DNA from: Kiritimatiellales bacterium
Lineage (GTDB): Bacteria > Verrucomicrobiota > Kiritimatiellia > Kiritimatiellales > Tichowtungiaceae
Direction of reading: 5' to 3'
DNA length: 6,209 nucleotides
NCBI GenBank assembly: GCA_028692515.1
Contig: JAQUXG010000106.1
Coordinates: 1 to 6,209, forward strand
Part shown: piece after piece, positions 1-5,768 of the stretch
Layout: every line of letters begins with the position of its first letter
How positions within the stretch are numbered: the stretch's first letter is position 1
Translations under genes and position numbers: made by a program
Notes under the pieces: model-generated
Told to the model about the DNA's origin: nothing
Databases searched by the model: none
Seen by the model: only the letters and a program-made list of their open reading frames with translations

Positions 1-31
1 AATTTTCGGCGAGATAATTTTGTTTAATTAG

Positions 32-60
32 TTTTTAAGCAACGGGTTAAAAAAGATAAT
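32..60 (+). promoter_or_regulatory. Possible weak promoter for the cell wall hydrolase gene
   Basis: A -10-like GATAAT (55-60, 5 of 6 to consensus) follows a poor -35 TTTTTA (32-37) with a 17-base spacer in a very AT-rich stretch. Transcription would begin near 67 and give a leader of about 128 bases before the ATG at 195. The -35 matches only 3 of 6, so this rests mainly on the -10 and on the AT-richness. A second -35-like TTGACT lies at 65-70 but has no -10 at the right distance. Confidence 0.25.
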
Positions 61-70
61 CGTTTTGACT

Positions 71-93
71 TTTTTTCCAATGGATGGAAAAAA
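71..93. repeat. Perfect 9-bp inverted repeat, loop of 5
   Basis: TTTTTTCCA (71-79) is exactly complementary to TGGAAAAAA (85-93), with ATGGA between. As DNA it could be an operator for a dimeric regulator. As RNA it would be an A/U-rich hairpin at the start of the hydrolase leader. It lacks the GC-rich stem of a typical intrinsic terminator, although the A and T runs on each side would give some terminator character. The function is not known; only the symmetry is seen. Confidence 0.5.
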
Positions 94-113
94 CAGCCGG
101 TTTGCCCTTTACA

Positions 114-192
114 GGTTTCCCCCCTCTGCGAGACCCTTAGCGCTTTTCGTGTGCTGTCTCGGGGGAGTTTTCAGGGCACAAAGGGGGAAACC
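114..192 (+). promoter_or_regulatory. Candidate leader RNA structure that masks the hydrolase ribosome binding site
   Basis: GGTTTCCCCC (114-123) is perfectly complementary over 10 bases to GGGGGAAACC (183-192), which contains the Shine-Dalgarno G-run of the gene starting at 195. The enclosed segment forms its own hairpin: CGAGAC (129-134) with GTCTCG (156-161), a 4-base bulge, then AGCGC (139-143) with GTGCT (151-155, one G-U pair). The C-run 121-124 could instead pair with the G-run 162-165, which would free the ribosome binding site. This layout of an anti-SD with a competing partner is that of a translational switch or thermosensor. It matches no riboswitch class I can name, and chance pairing of C- and G-runs is possible. 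Confidence 0.35.
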
Positions 193-194
193 AT

Positions 195-686
195 ATGAAA
201 CGAAAAATTTTTATCTTTGCCATGCTGTTCAGCGTCGCCGCACTCCGTGTGCAGGCGGATGGTTTTCTGGACAGCTCGGATCGTGAGATTGTTGCCACCT
301 GTCTCGTATTAGAAGCAGGCGGCGAAGGGCCGGAGGGCATGCAGGCCGTTCTGAATGTAATTTTAAACCGCGCTCACGGCAATTTGTACCGCATGGTTCC
401 GGAAACCCTGAAGCACGGAGCCTTCTCCTGCATGGCGAGTGCCTGGCGTACAGACGACTGTTCTTCGCTCATCAACCGCGCCACGAGCCAGTCCGGGGCC
501 TATGATCAGGCAATGCAGCTGATTACTCTTATGGAAGAAGGGTTTCTGGCAGATAACACCCACGGCGCCACGCACTATCACGCAGACTATATCCACCCCT
601 ACTGGGCTGACAGCCTGCGCTTCCTGACCCAAATCGGTCATCACATCTTTTACGTCGAACGCGGACGCGAAGTGGCTTCGCTTTAG
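195..686 (+). CDS. Exported SleB-family cell wall hydrolase
   Basis: This protein of 163 residues is predicted to cut peptidoglycan outside the cytoplasm. Residues 1-21 form a signal peptide (basic MKRK, hydrophobic core, cleavage after VQA). The rest is a single Hydrolase_2 (SleB/CwlJ-type) domain. The family hallmark of an acidic patch then a helix, E40-A-G-G-E44...N58-R59, is present, as are THYHA (126-130), PYW (135-137) and the closing IGHHIFY (147-153). Glu40 is the likely catalytic acid by family comparison. C79 and C89 could form a disulfide in the exported form. No SPOR, LysM or other wall-binding domain is attached. The ATG at 195 follows a strong Shine-Dalgarno AAGGGGG (181-187) with 7 bases between. 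SleB was defined in spore germination, but such domains are widespread in non-spore-formers, where they act in general wall turnover. Its last codons overlap the end of the convergent gene by 4 bases. Confidence 0.85.
   Translation: MKRKIFIFAMLFSVAALRVQADGFLDSSDREIVATCLVLEAGGEGPEGMQAVLNVILNRAHGNLYRMVPETLKHGAFSCMASAWRTDDCSSLINRATSQSGAYDQAMQLITLMEEGFLADNTHGATHYHADYIHPYWADSLRFLTQIGHHIFYVERGREVASL
667..684 (+). terminator. Weak terminator-like hairpin at the end of the hydrolase gene
   Basis: GCGAAG (667-672), loop TGG, CTTCGC (676-681) is a perfect 6-bp stem followed by only three T residues (682-684), inside the last codons and stop of the hydrolase gene. The very short U-tract makes it a poor intrinsic terminator. 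It is the only stem near this convergent gene junction, so it may help stop + strand transcription before it runs antisense into the neighbour. Confidence 0.25.
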
Positions 687-1786
687 GAGGGGTTTCCCAG
701 CACAACGGCCACGCGCAGGCGGCGGCTTCCGTAGACGCTCATTTTAGCAAAATCGGCCCGGGCAATCGGAATATCCCGGCAGTCCAGTTCGCCTTGATCA
801 TCCTCGGCATCCGAATCATGCACATAGAGACATTGATCATCAATGGCAGTCACCGTAACCCAGTGCGGCGTTTTGTCGCCGTTCATCCGGTAGGTGCTCA
901 CCAAAACCAGAACTGCCAGCCCCTGTTTCAGCCAGGTTTCGATTAGCCGGACGGTGACATCTTCATAGTGAACCGGAATTCCCGCGTCAGCCGCTTTGCG
1001 CCGAAACTGATCTTCAACCACCGCCATGATTTCCTTCTTATGCGCGGTACGGACTCCTTCGACAAAAAGGACATCGCGGCGGTTCATAAAAACCTCCACA
1101 TGAAATCCGCGTCGATGCGCCTCTAAAGCCAGTCCAAGCGGATGAGATCCGCCGTGGCCGGACGTCATAAAAATCGTGGTCGCCCCTCGCCAGATATCGA
1201 GTTCCATATCCTGCGTCAGCTTGAGGGTGCGATCGAGACCGGCCATCGCCATCATCATCGCCGCCGCGCCGCAGGTAAACTGGGTGGTCTGCCGATACCA
1301 CGGAACCGGCGTATTCGCAAATCCGGCCGCCGGGAAACGGATACGTTTTTGCATCCGGAGCGCATCGTTGTGGTTTTCGTAATAATCGTGATAGAGGCCG
1401 AAAATCCGGTAGCCGGACGATTCATACAGTGCAATGGCCGGATGGTTGATTCGGTTAACTTCCAGCCGCATGGCCAGCCGCCCTTTTGCGGCGGCCAGCT
1501 CCTCCAAATGCACCAGTAGCGCGCGCCCGATTCCTTTGCGCCGTATATCCGTACGTACCGCGATGGAATAAAGACGCGCCAGCCGGGTGCCGTTATAAAG
1601 AATAACCAAACCGTACCCCAGAAGCTCAGATTCGCGCTCAGCAACCACAAACAACCGGCGGGTGGTTTTGAACCAGTGCAAAAAACTGCGACGACTCAGA
1701 CGGTCGGTCTCAAAGCAGGTTTCCTCCAGCGTCAGCAACTGAGGCAGGTCGGATTCGCGCGCCGGACGAAGGGTGCAGTTTTCCAT
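683..1786 (-). CDS. Fused GNAT acetyltransferase / C39-like cysteine peptidase domain protein
   Basis: This protein of 367 residues has two domains. Residues about 5-150 are a RimI-like GNAT N-acetyltransferase with the acetyl-CoA pyrophosphate loop RRKGIG (82-87) and the later NHPAIALYESSGY motif (114-126). Residues about 160-365 resemble the Peptidase_C39-like family (DUF3335, PF11814). The likely catalytic Cys172 sits in QFTCGAAA, His308 in PHWVTV and Asp324 in HDSD, so the papain-like triad looks intact. No signal peptide is seen, so it is cytoplasmic. This fusion is known in databases, often beside a RimK-like ATP-grasp ligase, which suggests peptide or protein-end modification; the substrate is unknown and no such ligase is in this window. 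The start at 1786 is chosen because AAAGGA lies 8 bases upstream and the GNAT domain begins at once. A longer reading frame to 1888 adds 34 residues without family character. The TAA stop (685-683) overlaps the TAG of the hydrolase gene. Confidence 0.85.
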   Translation of the reverse strand: MENCTLRPARESDLPQLLTLEETCFETDRLSRRSFLHWFKTTRRLFVVAERESELLGYGLVILYNGTRLARLYSIAVRTDIRRKGIGRALLVHLEELAAAKGRLAMRLEVNRINHPAIALYESSGYRIFGLYHDYYENHNDALRMQKRIRFPAAGFANTPVPWYRQTTQFTCGAAAMMMAMAGLDRTLKLTQDMELDIWRGATTIFMTSGHGGSHPLGLALEAHRRGFHVEVFMNRRDVLFVEGVRTAHKKEIMAVVEDQFRRKAADAGIPVHYEDVTVRLIETWLKQGLAVLVLVSTYRMNGDKTPHWVTVTAIDDQCLYVHDSDAEDDQGELDCRDIPIARADFAKMSVYGSRRLRVAVVLGNPS

Positions 1787-1813
1787 GGGCAGTATCCTTT
1801 TTTGTTCGTTTTG

Positions 1814-1842
1814 ATTTTCATGCCGGATGCCGCCGGTTGCAA
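1814..1842 (-). promoter_or_regulatory. Possible promoter of the GNAT-C39 gene
   Basis: Read on the minus strand, TTGCAA (1842-1837) and GAAAAT (1819-1814) are 17 bases apart, each 4 of 6 to the sigma70 consensus. Initiation would fall near 1807, leaving about 20 bases before the start codon, including its AAAGGA ribosome binding site. This supports the chosen start, but the match is modest. A perfect TATAAT at 1864-1869 on the opposite strand has no well-spaced -35 (the nearest, TTGCAA, is 21 bases away). Confidence 0.3.
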
Positions 1843-1908
1843 GCCGCGAAAATGCCTTACCCTTATAATTTGAATCCGATCTAAACAAAGCCGTGCCGCA
1901 TACAACGA

Positions 1909-1937
1909 TTGAGACTGAAAAAAATGTCCGGTATATT
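1909..1937 (+). promoter_or_regulatory. Sigma70-like promoter of the rnf operon
   Basis: TTGAGA (1909-1914, 5 of 6 to TTGACA) and TATATT (1932-1937, 5 of 6 to TATAAT) are separated by exactly 17 bases. Transcription would start near 1944, giving a leader of about 31 bases with a run of eight T (1946-1953) and then the rnfA ribosome binding site. No operator or riboswitch-like fold is obvious in so short a leader. The promoter lies inside the 5' extension of the rnfA reading frame, which argues against the earlier TTG start at 1909. Confidence 0.7.
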
Positions 1938-1974
1938 GTCGCGTCTTTTTTTTACCCGACAAAGGAGCCTGATT

Positions 1975-2577
1975 ATGGCGAGCAATGTTCTGACGATTAC
2001 AATTGGTGCAATTTTGGTTAACAATTTTGTGCTTTCGAAGTTCCTCGGCATCTGCCCTTTCCTGGGTGTATCCAAGAAGCTGAGCACCGCCCTCGGCATG
2101 TCCGGCGCGGTGATCTTTGTAATGACGCTGGCCTCACTGGTCACCTCGCTCATCTACAAATATATCCTCTCGCAGACCTTCGTCGTTAACGGCACAACGA
2201 TCAACCTGACCTTCCTCACCATTCTGGTCTTCATCGTCGTCATCGCCGCGCTGGTTCAGCTGGTCGAAATCATCCTTCAGAAATTCAGCCCGCCGCTTTA
2301 TCAGGCGCTCGGCATCTTCCTGCCGCTCATCACCACCAACTGCGCGGTGCTCGGCGCGGCGGCGCTCAACGTGCAAGCCGGACGCGGCGTCATCGAATCC
2401 ACCGTTTTCGGCACCTGTTCCGCCATCGGCTTCGCGCTGGCGCTGGTACTCTTCTCCAGCCTGCGCGAAAAACTCGACCTCGCCAAAGTCCCCGCCCCGC
2501 TGCAAGGCACGGCGATCGGACTGATCACCGCCGGAATTCTGGCGATGGTCTTTATGGGATTTTCCGGACTTGTCTAA
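1975..2577 (+). CDS. rnfA: RnfA, membrane subunit of the Rnf electron-transport complex
   Basis: This 200-residue integral membrane subunit has about six transmembrane helices. With its paralogue RnfE it forms the core that passes electrons across the membrane. The family signatures are clear: VNNFVLSKFLGICPFLG (15-31) with Cys27, LPLITTNCAVLG (116-127) with Cys123, and the C-terminal ending FMGFSGLV. In studied Rnf/Nqr complexes the equivalent cysteines of the two paralogues hold an Fe-S cluster between the half-barrels. NqrE is the homologue in Na+-NQR, but the rnfB and extended Fe-S neighbours identify this as Rnf. The start at 1975 has the strong site AAAGGAG (1961-1967) 7 bases upstream. 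The reading frame is open further upstream (to 1909), but that part is not RnfA-like and overlaps the promoter. It is first in the operon, 18 bases before rnfB. Confidence 0.95.
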   Translation: MASNVLTITIGAILVNNFVLSKFLGICPFLGVSKKLSTALGMSGAVIFVMTLASLVTSLIYKYILSQTFVVNGTTINLTFLTILVFIVVIAALVQLVEIILQKFSPPLYQALGIFLPLITTNCAVLGAAALNVQAGRGVIESTVFGTCSAIGFALALVLFSSLREKLDLAKVPAPLQGTAIGLITAGILAMVFMGFSGLV

Positions 2578-2595
2578 TCCAAGGGTGAATCAACA

Positions 2596-3426
2596 ATGAC
2601 AATTATTCTCACATCCATTCTCTTCGCCGCCGGACTCGGCGTACTGCTCGCGGTAATCATTGGCGCGGCCGCCAAAGCCTTCGCCGTCGAAAGCGACCCG
2701 CGCATCGAGACGGTCACCGATATGCTGCCCGGCGCAAACTGCGGCGGATGCGGCTATGCCGGATGCGCCGACTTCGCCAAAGCCATCGTTGAAGGCCGCG
2801 CCGATCCGTCGCTCTGCCCCGTCGCTCCGCCCGAAAGCGCCGGACGCATTGCCGAATATCTCGGCATCACCACGCAGGAAAAAGAAAAAGTCATTGCCGT
2901 CGTCCGGTGTGCTGGCGACTGCGCCGCCACCGTCCGCTCGCCTTATAACGGAGTCGGCGACTGCCGCTCCGCCGCGCTCGTCGCAGGTGGAGGCAAAGGG
3001 TGCGACTACGGGTGCATCGGCTTCGCCAGTTGCGCGCGCGCCTGCCCGTTCGATGCCATTGAAATGCGCGACGGCTTAGCGGTGGTTCATCCAGAACTCT
3101 GTGTCGGTTGCGGAAAATGCGTCGAAACCTGCCCGAAAAATCTAATCATCCTCGCCCCTGCCGCCGTCGATGTGCACGTCTATTGCAACTCACCCGAAAA
3201 AGGCGCGCTCAAACGCAAAGTCTGCAAAACCGCCTGTATCGCCTGCCGCAAATGCGTCAAAGCCGCCGACAGCGAAGAGCAAATGACCATCAAAGGATTT
3301 CTGGTCGAAACCAACTACAGCAGCCCGCCCCTGCCCGATTTAGTAGAAAAAGCCGCCTGCCCGACCACGGCCCTGCGCCTGGCCACAAAACACGCCGCCG
3401 GTGCATACGAAGGAGTTTCCAAATGA
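2596..3426 (+). CDS. rnfB: RnfB, multi-cluster ferredoxin-like subunit of the Rnf complex
   Basis: This 276-residue protein has one N-terminal membrane anchor (about 4-30) and is thought to be the entry point for ferredoxin electrons. Its Fe-S domains in order are: an RnfB/4Fe-4S domain with C49, C52, C57 and C74 (GANCGGCGYAGC); conserved extra cysteines C105, C109 and C123; a two-cluster ferredoxin with C136/C140/C146/C150 and C169/C172/C175/C179; and a third, degenerate ferredoxin-like segment with C210, C214, C217, C220 and C255. It is longer than the roughly 190 residues of enterobacterial RnfB and like the extended clostridial/Bacteroidota form. In the last domain the ligands of one of the two expected clusters appear lost (P245, D248, E251 and A224 at the expected cysteine positions). 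AAGGGTG (2581-2587) lies 8 bases before the ATG. Its stop overlaps the rnfC start as ATGA, suggesting coupled translation. Confidence 0.95.
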   Translation: MTIILTSILFAAGLGVLLAVIIGAAAKAFAVESDPRIETVTDMLPGANCGGCGYAGCADFAKAIVEGRADPSLCPVAPPESAGRIAEYLGITTQEKEKVIAVVRCAGDCAATVRSPYNGVGDCRSAALVAGGGKGCDYGCIGFASCARACPFDAIEMRDGLAVVHPELCVGCGKCVETCPKNLIILAPAAVDVHVYCNSPEKGALKRKVCKTACIACRKCVKAADSEEQMTIKGFLVETNYSSPPLPDLVEKAACPTTALRLATKHAAGAYEGVSK

Positions 3427-4751
3427 GCGATAAACCCCGCAAGTTTAAAGGCGGCGTTCACCCGAACGACAGTAAAGCCCTCTCCGCATCCAAAGCAGTC
3501 GTGAATGCGCCGTTGCTCGATAAATACACCGTCATCATCAACCAGCACATCGGCGCACCACTCGAAGTCGTCGTCAAAAAAGGCGACGTCGTCAAAAAAG
3601 GACAACTGCTCGCCAAAGCCACCGGCTTTGTTTCCGTTCCGTTGCATTCGCCGACCAGCGGCACCGTCACTGCGCTCGAAAAATGTCCCGGCCCCGCCTG
3701 CGTCAGCGTTCCTTCGATTGAAATCACCGCCGACGGCAACGACGAATGGGGCTCGCCGTTTGAACCGATCGCCGACTGGCAGAACGCCGAACCGGCCGCG
3801 CTCAAGCAGCGCGTCTCCGATGCCGGTATCGTCGGGATGGGCGGCGCGGGCTTTCCGTCGCACGTCAAACTTTCGCCGACCAAACCGGTCGACACATTGA
3901 TCCTGAACGGTGCGGAATGTGAACCTTATCTCACGGCCGACCATCGCCTCATGCTTGAACAGGCCGAAGATGTCGTACTCGGCGCGGCGATCCTCGCCCG
4001 TATTCTCGGACTCAAAACCGCCGTCATTGGCGTTGAAAACAACAAGCCCGATGCCATTGAAGCGCTCAACAAAGTCGCTGCAAAATACAGCGTCAAGGTA
4101 CAGGGTCTGCGCGTTAACTATCCGCAGGGTGCTGAAAAGCAACTCATCTACGCGCTGACCGGACGTGAAGTGCCGATCGGCGGACTGCCGATGGATGTCG
4201 GATGCGTCGTACAGAACGTCGCCTCCGCCATCGCCGTTTATGAAGCCGTCGTCAAAGGACACCCGTCGATTGAGCGGATCACCACGGTCACCGGCGAACC
4301 GCTCGTCAACCCCGGCAACTGGCGCTTCCGCATCGGTACACCGATTTCCAAAGCGCTCGAACTGGCTGGCGGCATAAATGTCCAGCCCGCCAAACTGCTG
4401 CTCGGCGGCCCGATGATGGGCATGGCGCAGAACTCGCTCGACGTCACCGTTATGAAAAACACCTCGGGCATTCTGCTTATTCCGGTCGAAACGGTTTCGC
4501 AGTACACCTCCGAGCCCTGCATCCGGTGCGGCAAATGCGTAACCGCCTGCCCGATGGATATTCTGCCGGCCACCATCAGTCAGGCGGTTGAAAACGGACG
4601 CTTTGATTGGGCCGAACAACTCAACGTACTCGCCTGTATTGAATGCGGCTCGTGCAGCTATCTCTGCCCGTCACGCAGGCCGCTCAACCAGCACTTCAAA
4701 CGCGCCAAAGCCGAAATCATGGCCGCCCGGCGGAAGCAGCAGAAAAAATAG
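3423..4751 (+). CDS. rnfC: RnfC, NADH/FMN-binding peripheral subunit of the Rnf complex
   Basis: This 442-residue soluble subunit is where NAD(H) is expected to react. It opens with the RnfC hallmark FKGGVHPNDSK (8-18), followed by a barrel-sandwich region (about 45-85, GDVVKKGQLLAKATG). The complex-I 51-kDa-like fold follows, with glycine-rich GMGGAGFPSHVK (138-149) and GAECEPYLTADHRLM (163-177), then an SLBB-like part (about 285-325). Two [4Fe-4S] motifs close the protein: C366-x2-C369-x2-C372-x3-C376-P and C405-x2-C408-x2-C411-x3-C415-P. It ends in a short basic tail and lacks the long Ala/Lys-rich extension of enterobacterial RnfC. The start at 3423 is set by AAGGAG (3410-3415) 7 bases upstream and by the family N-terminus. 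An in-frame upstream extension into rnfB codes for non-homologous sequence. A long antisense frame across it is a shadow. Confidence 0.95.
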   Translation: MSDKPRKFKGGVHPNDSKALSASKAVVNAPLLDKYTVIINQHIGAPLEVVVKKGDVVKKGQLLAKATGFVSVPLHSPTSGTVTALEKCPGPACVSVPSIEITADGNDEWGSPFEPIADWQNAEPAALKQRVSDAGIVGMGGAGFPSHVKLSPTKPVDTLILNGAECEPYLTADHRLMLEQAEDVVLGAAILARILGLKTAVIGVENNKPDAIEALNKVAAKYSVKVQGLRVNYPQGAEKQLIYALTGREVPIGGLPMDVGCVVQNVASAIAVYEAVVKGHPSIERITTVTGEPLVNPGNWRFRIGTPISKALELAGGINVQPAKLLLGGPMMGMAQNSLDVTVMKNTSGILLIPVETVSQYTSEPCIRCGKCVTACPMDILPATISQAVENGRFDWAEQLNVLACIECGSCSYLCPSRRPLNQHFKRAKAEIMAARRKQQKK

Positions 4752-4760
4752 AGAAACATT

Positions 4761-5768
4761 ATGACCGAAGTAGAAACTCCCGCAATTCAACTGCCCGATG
4801 CGACAAAGCTCGTCATCAGCAACTCGCCGCACATTCGCGGCGGTGAAACGATCTCTAACATCATGGTGCACGTGCTCGTCGCGCTGGCTCCGGCCGTTGC
4901 CGCCGCCGTCTGGTTTTTCGGACTGCACGCCGTGCGCGTCATGGCGCTCTGTACCATTGGCAGCATGCTCATCGAAGAAATCTGGAACAAATGTGCCAAA
5001 CGTCCTTCCAGCTGGAAAGACGGTAGCGCGGCTCTCACCGGACTGCTTCTCGCCATGAATCTTTCCGCGGGTGCGCCGTGGTGGATCTGCATCCTCGGTT
5101 CTATCATCGCCATCTGCCTCGGCAAACAGCTTTTCGGCGGACTTGGCTACAATCCATTCAACCCGGCGCTCGTCGCGCGCGTTGCATTGCTTATCGGTTT
5201 TCCGTCGCTAATGACCTCGTGGGTCACCCCGCAGGCCGGTAAATGGTTGGCCTGCGATGCACTCACCGGTGCCACGCCGCTCGGCGCATCCGGTGCGGCC
5301 GTTGCCTCGCTGAACGATCTGCTCATCGGTAACGTCGGCGGCTGTCTTGGTGAAACCTCCGCCATCGCCCTGCTCATCGGCGGCATTTACCTGCTGATCC
5401 ATAAGCTCATCAAATGGCAGGTTCCCGCCGCCTTTATCGGAACCGTTGCGATCATCACCGGTATCACGCACCATTTTTGTCCGGAAATGACCCCGCCCGC
5501 ACTTTACCACGTCCTCGCCGGCGGACTCATGATCGGTGCCTTCTTTATGGCGACCGACATAGTTACCTCGCCGATGACCGCCAACGGCGCGCTCATCTTC
5601 GGATTTGGCTGTGGAATCATCACCAGTGTCATCCGCATCTGGGGCGGCTATCCCGAAGGTGTCAGCTTCTCTATCCTCTTTATGAATGCACTCACACCGC
5701 TCATCGACCGCTACACGATAGGAAAACCTTTCGGCTATATCCGCATTAAGAAGGAGGCCGCTCAATGA
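4761..5768 (+). CDS. rnfD: RnfD, FMN-carrying membrane subunit of the Rnf complex
   Basis: This 335-residue NqrB/RnfD-family membrane protein has roughly ten predicted transmembrane helices. FMN is expected to be joined covalently to a threonine by the flavin transferase ApbE. The motif here is LTGAT (168-172), so Thr172 is the likely FMN site. Other family marks are SPHIRGGETISNIM (22-35), KQLFGGLGYNPFNPALVAR (122-140), ATDIVTSPMTANGALIFG (264-281) and the C-terminal YPEGVSFSILFMNALTPLID (297-316). The site before its ATG is weak (no clear AGGAGG; only AGAGA-like bases). It begins 9 bases after the rnfC stop, so it may depend on translation of rnfC. Its own stop is shared with the rnfG start as ATGA. 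No ApbE gene is in view. Confidence 0.95.
   Translation: MTEVETPAIQLPDATKLVISNSPHIRGGETISNIMVHVLVALAPAVAAAVWFFGLHAVRVMALCTIGSMLIEEIWNKCAKRPSSWKDGSAALTGLLLAMNLSAGAPWWICILGSIIAICLGKQLFGGLGYNPFNPALVARVALLIGFPSLMTSWVTPQAGKWLACDALTGATPLGASGAAVASLNDLLIGNVGGCLGETSAIALLIGGIYLLIHKLIKWQVPAAFIGTVAIITGITHHFCPEMTPPALYHVLAGGLMIGAFFMATDIVTSPMTANGALIFGFGCGIITSVIRIWGGYPEGVSFSILFMNALTPLIDRYTIGKPFGYIRIKKEAAQ

Noticed and set aside
65..286. Small + strand frame of 73 codons starting upstream of the hydrolase gene
   Set aside because: It overlaps the hydrolase start in another frame, lacks a ribosome binding site and resembles nothing known.
691..698. Second copy of GGTTTCCC, as in the hydrolase leader, just past the hydrolase stop
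   Set aside because: It is explained by the Gly-Asn-Pro codons at the end of the GNAT-C39 gene. It is short, and I see no structure connecting it with the leader.
1787..1888. 34-residue N-terminal extension of the GNAT-C39 protein
   Set aside because: No GNAT character, and the ATG at 1786 has AAAGGA 8 bases upstream.
1909..1974. Upstream extension of rnfA from a TTG codon
   Set aside because: It overlaps the -35 and -10 elements and adds residues foreign to RnfA. The ATG at 1975 has an AAAGGAG site at ideal distance.
1975..2577. Reading rnfA as nqrE of a Na+-NQR operon
   Set aside because: NqrE and RnfA are close homologues, but the next genes encode RnfB and an RnfC with ferredoxin motifs, not the Nqr set with NqrF.
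3108..3422. Upstream in-frame extension of rnfC overlapping rnfB
   Set aside because: The extra 105 residues are Arg-rich out-of-frame rnfB sequence. The RnfC hallmark N-terminus and a strong ribosome binding site fix the start at 3423.
3315..4619. Long open frame of 434 codons on the minus strand across rnfC
   Set aside because: It lies exactly antisense to a well-recognised gene, has low-complexity Arg/Gly/Asp-rich composition and no family character, and has no promoter or operon context. Strong codon bias in rnfC explains it.
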